Assembly (NCBI GenBank): GCA_029959085.1
Contig: JARWIR010000005.1
Coordinates: forward strand, 1,614,501 to 1,678,500
Length of the DNA stretch: 64,000 bases
Reading direction: 5' to 3'
From: Nemophila menziesii
Lineage: Eukaryota > Streptophyta > Magnoliopsida > Boraginales > Hydrophyllaceae
The notes under the pieces are model-generated. The model worked only from the letters and a program-made list of their open reading frames with translations, was not told the DNA's origin and made no database searches. Every line of letters starts with the position of its first letter. Position 1 is the first letter of the stretch. The position numbers and the translations under genes are program-made. Below, one piece after another: positions 33,224-44,844 of the stretch.

Positions 33224-35405
33224 ATGGGTGCTGTTTGTTGCTGCTTAAGAGATGATTACGAAGATTTTACTAATCCAAACAGTCGAAATTGTATATGCCT
33301 TCGATGTTTTATTCAAAACTTCTTACACATGGTATGTTTTTTAAAATAAAGCTTCGATAATTTTAATGATGTAGTAATAACAAAAAATTTGAAAAATTTG
33401 CAGTATACATCGTTATTTCGAAGAAGAGAAGAACATCACGCACTACCTTCAACTCAAGTAACGGGTCCCACATTAAGTTCCACGTCATCATTAGACAATT
33501 CATTAGCTGATATGTACAGATCACCTCCAAGACCATTACCATACGATACAGATCCGAGGTATTTTAGGTTACAAAGAGATGGATTAGTTTCTAGAAGAGA
33601 AAAAGGTTCAAGTCATTCACATGAAGAATCTGAACCGTTGAGAAGAAATGAAGATGATGAAAGTTCTGAGAAATGGAATGAATCTAATAATACTAATAAT
33701 ACATGTGAAGAAGGATCAAAAGAATATAATTCGAAAATTTCGTTAAAACTTTCATCTTCTAAAATGATAAGTGGAGGACTTTCTTATACTTATTCTACTT
33801 CTTCTTTGGAAGAAGAAGATGTTTGTCCTACTTGTCTTGAAGGTACTAAATTGTAGGGACTTATAGTGTAATTTTTGTATATTATAGGGACTAATGGTGA
33901 AATCAACTTAAAAAAATTTGACTACGTAATTTTTTTATATTAATACCTTATGGTCCAGCCAATTATTCAGAAACTTGAGTGACCCCCTAGCTTTATAAAA
34001 TAATCTGTTTAGAATTTGATTTGTTTTGTTTTGTTGTTATTATGATAAATTATAGGTTATTTTGTATAATATAAGGACTTAAAGTGCAATTAACTAAAAT
34101 TTATGGGACCTATAGTGCAGTTTTTGCTTATTTTAGGGATCTGTTATCTGTAGTGCAGTTCCTTGTTTATTATAGGAAGTTATAGTGTAATTAACTACAA
34201 TTTATGGGACCTACAGTGCAGTTTTCACTAATAATAGGGACCTATAGTGCAGTTCTTGTTTATTATAAGGACCTCTAGTGCAGTTTTTGCTTATTATAGG
34301 GACATATAGTGCAGTTTTTTGCATATTATAGGGACTAGTAATGCAATTAACTAAACATAGAACCTCTAGTGCAGTTTTTGCATATTATAGGTACCTATTT
34401 TTTGCATATAATGGACCAGTAATGCAATTAAATAAAAACAGGACCTATAGTGCAGTTTTTGCTTATGACTTATAATGCATTTTTTGCATATTATAGGGAC
34501 CATTAATGCAATTAACTAAAATAGAACCTCTAGTGTAGTTGCTTATTACAGGGACCTATAATGCATTTTTTGCATATTATAGTGACAATTAATTCAATTA
34601 ACTGAAAAAAGGACATATAGTTCAGTTTTTACTTATTTTTGGGACCTATAGTGCAGTTTTTATCTTATTATAGGGATGTATAGTGCAATTTTTGCATATT
34701 ATAGGGACCTATAGTGCAGTTTTTATCTTATGATAGGGACGTATAGTGCAATTTTTGCATATTATAGGGACCTATAGTGCAGTTTTTATCTTATGATAGG
34801 GACGTATAGTGCAATTTTTGCATATTATATGGACCTATAGTGCAAGGAACTAAAATAATGGGACATATATTTTTTGCTAATCATAGGACCTGTAGTGCAA
34901 ATAACTAAAAAATGGGACCTATAGTGCGGTTTTTGCTAATTATAGGCTCCCATAGTGCAATTATTTGCATATTATAGGGACCAATAGTGAAATTAACTTG
35001 TGATATTTACATTCACATGCAGAATACACTGAAGAAAATCCAAAGATAGTCACAAAATGCTCTCATCATTTTCATCTTGGTTGTATATATGAATGGATGG
35101 AGAGAAGTGAAAATTGTCCAGTTTGTGGAAAGGTAATTAATTAATTATTCATCCTTTTTTGCTATATTAGTCCTTTTATCTTTCAAACATAACATTTTTA
35201 GTCACTTTTTAGTCATCTTTTAGCAGAACATGTGTGGCAATAGCCTCAAAATACGATGACACGTGTCTTTAATGCTTATGATGTAATGAAAATCGAAAGG
35301 ACTAAAGTGTTACATTTACAAGATAGGGACTAGTTTGTTAAAAAGATGATTTTACTAATTAATTTACTAAATTTCTAGGTGATGTTATTTGACGAGACAC
35401 CATGA
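33224..35405 (+). CDS. Small RING-H2 E3 ubiquitin ligase, At3g02290/RHB1A type
   Basis: Exons 33224-33331, 33404-33842, 35023-35132 and 35379-35405 join in phase to 684 nt, 227 residues. The start MGAVCCC carries a Gly-2 myristoylation signal and three cysteines for palmitoylation, implying membrane attachment. The middle is Ser-rich with conserved blocks RPLPYDTDPRYFR and LVSRREKGSSHSHEE. The C-terminal RING-H2 finger (about 179-219) starts CPTCLEEY and continues through [18 protein letters not shown] to CPVCGK, with all eight zinc ligands present. The protein ends VMLFDETP. It should transfer ubiquitin from an E2 to unknown substrates. Intron 2 (1180 bp) is almost entirely a minisatellite array. 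Exon 3 and its flanks are copied into BIG intron 7. Confidence 0.95.
33850..34985 (+). repeat. Minisatellite array filling RING gene intron 2
   Basis: About 1.1 kb of degenerate units of roughly 31 bp share the core GGGACCTATAGTGCAGTTTTTGC plus ATATTATA. At 34641-34829 a 63-bp dimer is repeated three times almost perfectly, a sign of recent local expansion. Non-array sequence at about 33930-34070 carries other modules of the dispersed family (ACCCCCTAGCTTTATAAAAT). The splice acceptor lies about 35 bases beyond the array. Confidence 0.85.
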
Positions 35406-35607
35406 TTTTATTATTCAAGATGCAGAAATAAAAGGTAAAAAAAGCTAAGATAAACTAATTTTAAACAGAAATTTGTAAATCCATTGTGTGTATGTATATA
35501 TATTTTTCACTGCTACACAAGTTGATCGTAGTTTGAACTTTGTATTTTCATTACTTGATTCCTTGAAACAAATTTTCGAGAATATATATAATATGGATTT
35601 TTTTTTT

Positions 35608-35925
35608 TTTCCAATTTACCTCCCAATGGTTTGGTAAAATGACACTCTACCCCTGCAAATTGCAATTACTCAAAGATGAACCTTATTTGCCGGATATGCA
35701 AGTTTTTTTGAAAGAATTTTGCAATTTCCAATGTACTTCAAATCGTGAAATTTACCTAATTACCCTTAATTCTAGATGCCAAAATAAAACAATGCTACTA
35801 AGAAAACTCGAATCATGGTTTATCGTTTTAAATCACATGAGGGTAAGGCGTAGCGCATTTTTGTAACCACCGGGGTTTGGGTGCTATTTTACCAAAACTT
35901 TAGGGGGTGAAAATGCAAAATTTTC
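35608..35925. mobile_element. MITE-like inverted-repeat element between the RING and DsbA-like genes
   Basis: The left end (CCAATTTACCTCCCAATGG then TTTGGTAAAATGACA) is matched in inverted orientation by the right end (TGCTATTTTACCAAAACTTT then AGGGGGTGAAAATGCAAAA). The interior is non-coding; a 75-codon frame inside it shows no domain. It belongs with the CCCCTATGGTTT family seen in AUG5 intron 7. Confidence 0.55.
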
Positions 35926-35954
35926 AAAATATTATTCTACATTTGCAAACTAAT

Positions 35955-37368
35955 TCAATAATGGATCTCCTCATCTGCCGCCATTTTAACAGCTTCCGAG
36001 AAGCTCTCAGGAGGATGGCCACCTCCAAATTCGTAATTACCATTAATCTGAAACAAAATACGCGTGTATATTTATATATTAAACATTATATCGAGAATTG
36101 ATGAAAAAATAAAAAATCAACAGATTTAAAATACTTACAATATAATGTGGAACTCCCGATACATGCGACGAGTGTTGCAACTCTTCGTACACCTTTGATA
36201 AATATAAACTTAATTCTTTTAGTATTTATACAAACATTATTTTTAAATTACCCAAATTATCCTTATGGTTGAGACTTTGTAACTACTTGGTGCATCCTTG
36301 ACATTCATAAGTATGTTACTTAATCATTTGTGTTTCAAGGATAGTTTGAAGCATAAGGGACCAAGTAGACACAAAGCTCCAAATATAAGGATTATTTGTG
36401 TAAATTAATAAAATAAGTATCATTGATGTACCTCCATGACTCCATTGTCCGGGTTATCGAGAAATTCGGCTGCTCCTTCTACACCGACCTTTTGTGCGCA
36501 TTCTAGAAGGAAGTTTCTACACGAAAACATACAACGCGTCGAGTTAATTGCATTATAGGTCCCTATATTATGCAAAAATTGAACTTCCTATATTAATTTT
36601 TACCACATACTTACCGGTCACCTATGTACTTTCCTTGTGTAAAGTAGCCAAGTCCAAGCTCCTCGACAAGGTTATGTTGCTTGTTAAATCCTTGTTTTCC
36701 GGCAAAATATATTAGCCTATGACTATCCAAAGTATTTCCCCTACATATATAATATGTAAATCACACTTTAAATTGCAACTTCTTTATATAAATTAACCAA
36801 TCTGTGTATAAATTTACACTTACGTGAGTCCGCTATTTGTATACTCCAAACCAAGACCGCGAAAAATCTGTGGTGTTTTCATTTTTCATGATCAGAAACA
36901 AACGAAAGCATGAAATAAAAACCTAAATCAAGTTTTTTTTTTCATTTGGTAAAAGTACATCCTTACCCCTATATGGTTATAAAATATCTAGAATAGAATA
37001 CCTCTGCCATAACTGCGAACATTTGTTCACATTGAGGTCCAAATTTATCGAAGAAGAAGTCTTTCTTATTAACACCTTCTTTTGGGGCATAAGGATCGAG
37101 AAAATATGGATGCCATCGAAGCTGTAAAAACCAAACTTTGAATGTGCATTATAGTTACATTATACATTATACATTATACATGTATATGTATATATATATG
37201 TATGTATGTATATATGCATTTTACCTCGAAATCATAGTTATCCTTCATTGTTTCTATAGCTTTGTCTAGATTTCTTTTACCAACAAAGCACCATGGGCAT
37301 ACAGTGTCTGAACTAATATCTATTTGAATTAACTTCTTTTTGTTATCGCGTCCTTCTGCCTGAGCCAT
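35955..37368 (-). CDS. DsbA/FrnE-family thioredoxin-fold protein (At5g38900-like)
   Basis: Minus-strand exons: 37225-37368, 37002-37121, 36824-36867, 36615-36740, 36432-36516, 36139-36192 and 35955-36047. All are GT-AG and in phase, giving 666 nt and 221 residues. The start MAQAEGRDNKK follows a spliced leader (acceptor just upstream of GACCGGATTAATGG, donor near 37456); the upstream in-frame ATG would lie in that 5' intron. Near the N-terminus, IDISSDTVCPWCFVGKRNLD carries a CPWC redox-type motif, and the C-terminal HVSGVPHYIVNG contains the cis-Pro loop of the fold. The family is related to bacterial FrnE and 2-hydroxychromene-2-carboxylate isomerases, so a disulfide-exchange or glutathione-linked role is likely, with no signal peptide seen. 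Substrate is unknown. Confidence 0.93.
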
Positions 37369-37457
37369 TAATCCGGTCCTGCAAATAGACAAATTTACCC
37401 CCGACCTTACATATTACGACCATGGAAAATTAGCATGAGTTTTGCATGAAAGACTGA

Positions 37458-39300
37458 CCTGAAAGGTGTGGGATTTGGATTCTCTATAGATAAACGTGTA
37501 AAGGATTAAGCATTAATTAACATATTGTTGAACACTTCTTGAATGGGAAAATAGAAAAATTATCAAAAAAGAAAATTGGAAAATAGAGAAAATAAAGTAG
37601 TGAATGAAAAAAAATGTGATTAGGCGAACTTATAGGATTTGTTCGGGTGAACCTATCTTGTAAGCATAACAAGCAAACCGTGAAAGGAAAATGATAAAAC
37701 AACCTTTTTTAACTTGTAATAACCATCCACGTTATCTTATTCTTTTTGGTAACTAGTGGTGGCATTTTTAAGTAACTCAATTCACGAATATACGTTCAAG
37801 GTCAAATGGTATCTTTTTTACGAGTACTTCCAAAGTTTTTGGTTCTTTAGCGTCTAAAAGCATCAGGAGATTGAATTTTCAATATTACGCTAATACTCAA
37901 GTAAAATTTAAAATTCATGAAATCTCATCGCAAAAGTTTTGATAGAGACCAACACGTGTATAGTGGGTATTATATATGAATCACTTTAATCAATCGATAA
38001 AACATGGTTAAGTACTTATGGAGCGACAGATGACCTCGAAATCATGCATCCATGGTTCTCTATGATTGTGTTAATCATGTGTGACTTATGGCTAGAGATA
38101 GGAGTTTGTTAGGATATGGTTCAAACCTTTCTATGATACATTTACATCTAAAAGAAACTTTGAGAACATTTTTTAATTACAAAGGAGGTAAAAAAGTTGT
38201 GGTAGAAAATAAACTAATTAAAAACTACGTTTTGACTATATATTAATCTCGGTTTTTTGTATCCATATCTATCTTGTCTGATCAATCCTTATATCGCGTT
38301 AGATGGATCGGTTTGTACTAAGTATAACGAAGATTTTAGCGATCTCATATGTGTCAAGCTAACTAGTGCACTCATTTGCTTACTTATGAATATTTTTGAC
38401 CTCGTCAGACGTGTTTCGAGCTATCCAAATCGCTCCCGATCTTTTACTTCTAAACGTCTATTTTACCGTCCTAATAATTTCCTGGGAATTCACCTCCGTA
38501 CATTGATTAATAACTCAAATCTTCTCAACCATGTTCAAACTCTCATTTATCGCAATCAATTCCACGATTACCAGATATGTAATTAATTTTCATAGAGAAA
38601 CGTCTAATTCAATTTCTCTTCCTATCTCATACCAAATCACCAACTCCACTAAATTAATGTCGATAATTAATGTTTCCAACCATGTTTAATTCACATCACT
38701 AATTAAGTTTTCACCATTCGATAAATTTGACTTCATCTTACAAGACACTTTTTTCGTCGAATTTCTTTACATTGACTATTACATTTTGAAATCCTCTCCC
38801 AAAAACTCCAAATTTTCACGATCAATTTTGATCTAATACATGTAATATTTTAATCTCGAGTACTTTGTATCCTAATGGATGAATCGAACCTATTCCAAAT
38901 CAGAGAAGTTATATTTTAAAAGTTATTTTAAGAAATACTCAAAGTATTTGAAAAAAAAAAAAAATACTTAAACATGTCGGTACTCGTTAGGAATATATAA
39001 TAAAACAAAAATTTAGGTGGGAATCTTTAATTTTATAACTGAAACAAAAAAAAATCTACCGGTTGACAATTTGCGGACCATTTACACGCACAATCTTCTT
39101 CTTTCCCAAACTATTTGGAGCTTCAACATAATCCAAATAGATTTTTCTTCTTCCCATTTTCAGTAACCATTAGTATACGAATTCATTCTAATTTGCCGTA
39201 TTTTTTTTTAATTTACTATATTTTCTACCTCACATCCATCAATTTGAGCTGCAAAGTTTGCACTTTTTTTAACCAAACACTTCATCAAATTAATTAATTT
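37458..39300. other. Divergent spacer between the DsbA-like and RCC1 genes
   Basis: This should hold the promoters of both flanking genes, which are transcribed away from each other. No repeat structure stands out. A 109-codon frame at 38257 has no domain and is probably chance. Confidence 0.45.
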
Positions 39301-39302
39301 CC

Positions 39303-39397
39303 CTTATAAAAATCACACCCTTTTCCTGATTATCCATTTTATCAGCAAGTAAAATCTAATAAAGTTCCAATCTTTGTTCATATTATGCGGATAAATT
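39303..39397 (+). promoter_or_regulatory. Probable core promoter and leader of the RCC1 gene
   Basis: TTATAAAAATC at about 39303-39313 is a good TATA match about 90 bases upstream of the start codon, preceded by a CT-rich stretch. Confidence 0.45.
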
Positions 39398-42300
39398 ATG
39401 GGTATCGATGAAATTCTTGGTGATGTTCCTGTTATGAAAAGGAATTATCCAACCAAAAGTGCTGTATACGTATGGGGTTATAATCAATCGGGCCAAACGG
39501 GCCGAAAAGGTCAAGAGAGGAGTCTGAGAATACCACGACAGCTCTCGCCGGAGCTTTTCGGCTGCCCCGCCGGAGAAAATTCACGGTGGTTAGATATCGC
39601 CTGTGGCCGAGAGCATACAGCGGCTGTAGCATCCGATGGGTCACTTTTTACCTGGGGTTAGTCTCTTCTTTCTTTAACTAATGCATTGGTAATTTGCATC
39701 ATTAATCCCTGTAATTATTCGAAATAGCTACATATACCCGTGTTACAAAAGATGTCTAATATGTAAATACTAATGTTCCAAAGCAGAAACAAATGGTGCT
39801 AAGTTTCTTAGTTTCGGAATTTTAACACATGATTATATTTGCTTAAGTTTGCAACACGAAGGGACCAACTATGCAATTAACTCGTGAATATATTATTCTT
39901 TCTATAATAAAATATAGAACTTATAGTGCAATTAACTCAAAGAATTAATATAGGTACCTATAGTGCAAATTTTGCATAACAAAGGGGGACCTAAGTGTAA
40001 ATTTAGCATAATATAGGGACCTAATTGCAATTAACGAAAAAATGGGGGGTTGTTTTTCACAGGAGCTAATGAATTTGGTCAGCTAGGAGATGGAAGTGAA
40101 GAAGGAAGAAAAAACCCGAAGAAAATAAAGCAGTTACAAACAGAGTTTGTAATATCTGTAGCATGTGGGGCCCACTGTACTGCTGCTATAGCGGACCCAC
40201 GTGAAAACGATGGAACCATTTCAACTAGAAGATTATGGGTGTGGGGCCAGAATCAGGTGTGATTAGTTACATATATATATATATATATATAGTTTAGCTT
40301 AGTTAATATATATGTTTAGTTTAGTATTTATACTCTGTTTTTGTCTTAACAGGGTTCAAATTCTCCTCGTCTATTCTGGGGAGCCTTTACCCAAAATACG
40401 GTAATTCTCACTTTCTTAATATAGTATGTAAATTAGTAAATTACATATTTGGTCCTTTATCTTTGACCCTATGGACAATTTAGTCTGTTATCTTGTAAAT
40501 GTAACATTTTAGTCCTGCTTTGTATCATCATTCAATTATAGGTGTTATGAAAAAAGGACTATTTGCTAGATAAAGGAATAAAATTGTGAGGAAATCGAAA
40601 TATAAGGAATTAAAATGTTACTTTTTCTAGATAAGGGACTAAACTGTCAAAACTGTCACATTTGCTAGATAAAAGACTAATATTTTCAGGAAACTGAAAT
40701 ATAAGGGATTTGAATGTTACTTCTTCTAGATAAGGACTAAACTATCAAAATGTGCAAATATAAATGACCAAATAAAATAGTGGACTAATGGTGCAATTTT
40801 CCACAAATTCAGATTATCCGAGAGGTTTCTTGCGGAGCTGTTCATGTAGTGGCTTTATCAGAAGAAGGCTTGCTACAAGCATGGGGTAATAATGCAATAT
40901 TTCAAAATTCCAAACCCCATATTCGTAATTTTGTTGACTTATACTAATAACTGCTCTATTATACCAGGGTATAATGAATATGGTCAACTTGGCAGAGGAT
41001 TTACATGTGAAGGCCTTCAAGGGGCTCGTATAATAACAGGTTTCGCTAAATTTCTAGATGAGCCCCCCGAGAATGTGAAAATTACAAAAGTGTCCTGTGG
41101 AGAATACCACACTGCAGCTATTTCAGAAAATGGCGAGGTGTAAGTATTCCCGGGACTTTCTTGATAATACCTTTTTGAAATAGGGTAAAATTACCGTAAA
41201 GGTCCTTCATCTTTGACCACTCTGCCTAATAAAGCCACTATCTTTTAGAATCAGCATCTTTAGGCCACTATTTTTCATTTTGTTAATTTAAAAAAAAACA
41301 TATTAAATACCTTACAATCTCTCCAAATTTTCAAAATATTCACTTAGCCCCACTCAACCTTTTAAATTTTTCTTTTTAGGCTTTGATTTATTTTGTTGTT
41401 TCTATGATAGGTTAGTTTGTACAATATAGTACTTACAGTGCAACTAACTCTAAAAATTTATTATAGGGATCTACGCGCCAAAGTTTTTGCAAAAGCTTTA
41501 AGGGACCTATCCTGCAATTTTTCCACAATATAGGGACCTATACTTCAATTTTTTAATAATATAGGGACCTATACTGCAAAAAAATTCATAATATAGGGAC
41601 ATATCCCGCAATTTTTTCATAATATAGGGACCTATCCTGCAATTTTTTCATAATATAGGGACCTATACTTCAATTTTTTAGTAATATAGGGACCTATGCT
41701 GCAATTTTTTCCATAATATAGGGACATATACTGTAGAAAACTTTTAAGAAAGAGGGACCCCTAACAAAAATTCTCGTCTCCTACTAAAGGCGCAAAAAAG
41801 GAAAGATAGTGGTCATAAAAGCTCATTTGGAAAGATAGTGGCTATATTGCGCAAATACCCGAAACATAGTGAACCTTTACGATAATTTATTCTTTAAAAA
41901 ATATAAGGATATCTTTTTTCATTACAATTATCAAAAAAAATCAAAAGATAAGGGACTAAAAGGTTGCATTCACAAGATAAAGGACTAGATTGTAAAAAAA
42001 AAAAAAACAAGGACTAAAAAGGTAAAATTTCACAGATACACATGGGGTCTCGGAAACATGGGTCAACTCGGACATTGTTCATTACAATCCGAAAACAAAG
42101 AGCTTATCCCACGCCGAGTAGTGGCACTTGACGTAATATTCATCAAAGATATATCATGTGGTGGTGTACACACATGTGCCGTAACATCTAAAGGTGGTTT
42201 ATACGCATGGGGTGGTGGTCAAGTAGGTCAACTAGGGTTAGGACCACAAAATGGAATCTTTAAAGATTCCGAAACGATGCTAAAGAATATTCCGGTGTTG

Positions 42301-43938
42301 GTAGTAGTTAGCGGTGTGAGATTAGTAGCGTGTGGACATTCACATACACTTGTGGCAACTATAGATGGAAGAATACAAGGATGGGGTTATAATAGTTACG
42401 GTCAAGCCGCTAATGAGAAATCTAATTACGCTTGGTACCCTTCTCCTGTTGATTGGTAATTTTTTTTTTTTTTTTTTTTTTTAACATTTGGGGTTTTCAC
42501 CTTTTTGCAATTTACCCCCTTATGGTTTAGTACAATAACATGTAAAACCCATGTGGATATAAAAGAGGTGGAAGGGAGGTTTCAAAGTTTTTTTTTCAAC
42601 CTAAAAAAAAGTTTATTTTAACTTACCTTATACTCCCCCCAAAAATTTTAGAATCTTTACTTGGTCCCTCTGACTTTTAAAATTAATCTTTTATTACACT
42701 TCAGTTTGTTTTTTTTTTTTTTTTTAAATTATGAAGTATAGGTTATTTCGTATAACGTAGGGATTATAGTGTTTTTAATTTTAAGAATATATAATAGTGT
42801 GACCTACAGTGCAGTTTTTGCATAATATAGGGATGTATAGTGTAATTTTTTGCATCATATAGGGATCTATAGTGCAATTTTTGCATAATATAGGGACATA
42901 TAGTTTAACTTTTGCATAATTCAGGGACCTATGGTGCACTTTTTTAACAATATAGGGACCTATAGTGCAATTTTTGCATGATATAGGGACATATATTCTT
43001 ATTTTTCATAATACAGGGACCTATGGAGCACTTTTTTAACAATATAGAGACCTACAGTGCGATTTTGCATAATCCGAGGACCTATAGTGCAATTTTGCAT
43101 AATCCGAGGACCTATAGTGCAATTTTTCATAATATAGGGACCTCCGGTGCACTTTTTGCACAATTTAGGGTCCTATATTGTATTTTCTGCATAATATAGG
43201 GACCCATGTGCATTTTTTGCACAATATAGGGACCTACATTGCAATTTTGCATAATTCGACAACCTATAGTGCAATTTTTGCACAATTTAGGGACCTATAT
43301 TAATTTTTTTGCATAATATAGGGACCTATACTGCATAATTTGCACAATATAAGGACCTATAGTGCAATTAACTCCGTTTTTTTCCCCCGAAAAAATCCTT
43401 GCTACACCCCTTTAATTTGAAAACAAGTGCATCAAACCTCCATAAAAAATTCTGTCAAACTTATTTTCAAATCAAGGGGGATAGATAGACTACACTTTCA
43501 TAACCACATAGGAGATTCCATGCTATATTACCAATCCATAAGGACTAAATTGCAAAAAAAAAGAAAAAAAAAAAAACTGACGGAAACATTAACCGGTAGG
43601 TGTGTCGGGGAGGTACGAAAATTAGCTGCAGGTGGTGGTCATTCAGCGGTACTCACAGACGCTTACTCATTAAAAGAGTTATGCGAATTTAAACTTGCCG
43701 ACACTTTAACTTTAGCTAATGCTTCCCAAATTAAAGACATTGCTTTAAGATTTGGATCCGATGCTTTAGCTCGCCTTTGCGAAAAATTAAGGTAATATTT
43801 ATTAAATTTAAAGATGTTACCCTATTTTGAATTATTAATTTATACTTTGTATGTATGTCCAGGGATTACTTGCTTGATGGTGGTCATATTAATTATCATG
43901 ATGAAGAATTTAGTTCTTCAAAGCCCGTAATGGTTTAG
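39398..43938 (+). CDS. RCC1-repeat (regulator of chromosome condensation-like) beta-propeller protein
   Basis: Exons 39398-39656, 40063-40256, 40353-40400, 40813-40885, 40968-41139, 42036-42455, 43600-43791 and 43863-43938 join in phase to 1434 nt, 477 residues. Repeated RCC1 blades are visible: VYVWGYNQSGQTG, DIACGREHTAAVASDGSLFTWG, GANEFGQLGDGS, VACGAHCTAAI, GYNEYGQLGRG, VSCGEYHTAAISENGEVYTW, GLGNMGQLGH, ISCGGVHTCAV and GGGQVGQLGLG. A helical tail (LKELCEFKLADTLTLANASQ ... SDALARLCEKLRDYL) follows the propeller. The family includes Ran exchange factor RCC1 and UV-B receptor UVR8, but the Trp-rich core of UVR8 is not evident, so function is open. It resembles Arabidopsis At3g02300. Several introns are packed with minisatellite. 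Confidence 0.95.
39895..40035 (+). repeat. Short minisatellite patch in RCC1 gene intron 1
   Basis: Four or five units of the TATAGGGACCTATAGTGCAA type, with TTGCATAA linkers, lie just before the exon 2 acceptor. Confidence 0.65.
41395..41765 (+). repeat. Minisatellite array in RCC1 gene intron 5
   Basis: About ten units of roughly 31 bp read ATAGGGACCTATCCTGCAA with TTTTTTCATAAT linkers. They are more homogeneous than the RING intron copies. Flanking sequence at 41330-41420 (CTTAGCCCCACTCAACC ... TAGGTTAGTTTGTACAATAT) is the edge module of the dispersed family. Confidence 0.75.
42590..43435 (+). repeat. Near-complete minisatellite-bearing element in RCC1 gene intron 6
   Basis: The element begins with an edge module (CCCCCCAAAAATTTTAGAAT ... 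TACTTGGTCCCTCTG) and then TATAGGTTATTTCGTATAA. An array of about 18 units (42765-43375) follows, and it ends in CCTTGCTACACCCCT. Read on the minus strand, that end matches the AGGGGCGAAGTCAG end of the copy in BIG intron 8. It is followed at once by coding exon 7 sequence after about 160 bases. Confidence 0.7.
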
Positions 43939-44844
43939 AGAAGGATGTATTTGAAATTATTTGTAAATTTGTATTTGTACTAGCCCTGAATAAGAATGAA
44001 TCACATACTTTGTAATTCTGTGTATATTTGTATTTGTTAATAATAATATCACTAGAGGAGGAAAATACTCTTCTATACTTCAATGACAATTTTATCTGTA
44101 TCTACATAATTTAGTTTTTATTTTTTGCATTTTACCTCCTAATGGTTTGAAAAGTTGTACACACGTGATTAGTGGTAAACTCAATTGGAGCTAGGGTGAC
44201 CAAAGTTTGTAAAAAGTATTTTTTTACCACTGTAAAAAGAAGAAGTTATATTATTATCTAATCTATCTTCCCAAATACTCAGAATTGTTCAGTTAGCCTT
44301 CTCAATATTTTAACTTTGTCTTAGTAGGCCTTATAGTTTATTTTGTATGATATAGAGATTTATGGTGTAACTAATTAAAGAAAAAATCAATATCAAGGTC
44401 TACTGTGTAAATTTTTTCATGACATTAGGATATATATAGTGCAATTTTTCATAATATAGGGACCAATAGTGCAATTAAACTAGAGAAGAAAAATCACCCA
44501 AATTGCCTATGCTTTCATAGGGACATATATGATGCACAAAAACGTAACCCATTAAGTATACCTTATATGATGTCTCTTGAAAGAAGCATATAGATAATAG
44601 CTTAATACGTGTATGCATATTAATACATCATTCTTCGACTCTCATTATATATACATATATCTAAATCAGTTTGATAATAATTCTTTGATTATTACAAACA
44701 CAAACCCGATTTTACAAACATAAATACAATAATTATAACGATAATGATAATAGATATGCAGGCCATTGAACACACTACTAGGAAATACTTTGGATCTTTT
44801 TATTGATAAAGTACTTCATGAAGCTGCACCAAAAACAGGGATAC
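43939..44844. other. 3' spacer between the convergent RCC1 and MADS genes
   Basis: The two genes converge here, so this holds both 3' untranslated regions. A small minisatellite patch with GATATAGTGCAATTTTTCAT units lies at about 44340-44475. No other gene is seen. Confidence 0.5.

Noticed and set aside
33850..34985. CRISPR-like array
   Set aside because: Units are directly adjacent and degenerate with no unique spacers, in an intron of a plant nuclear gene.
38257..38586. 109-codon plus frame between the DsbA-like and RCC1 genes
   Set aside because: No domain, no leader or promoter signal, and composition of translated spacer.
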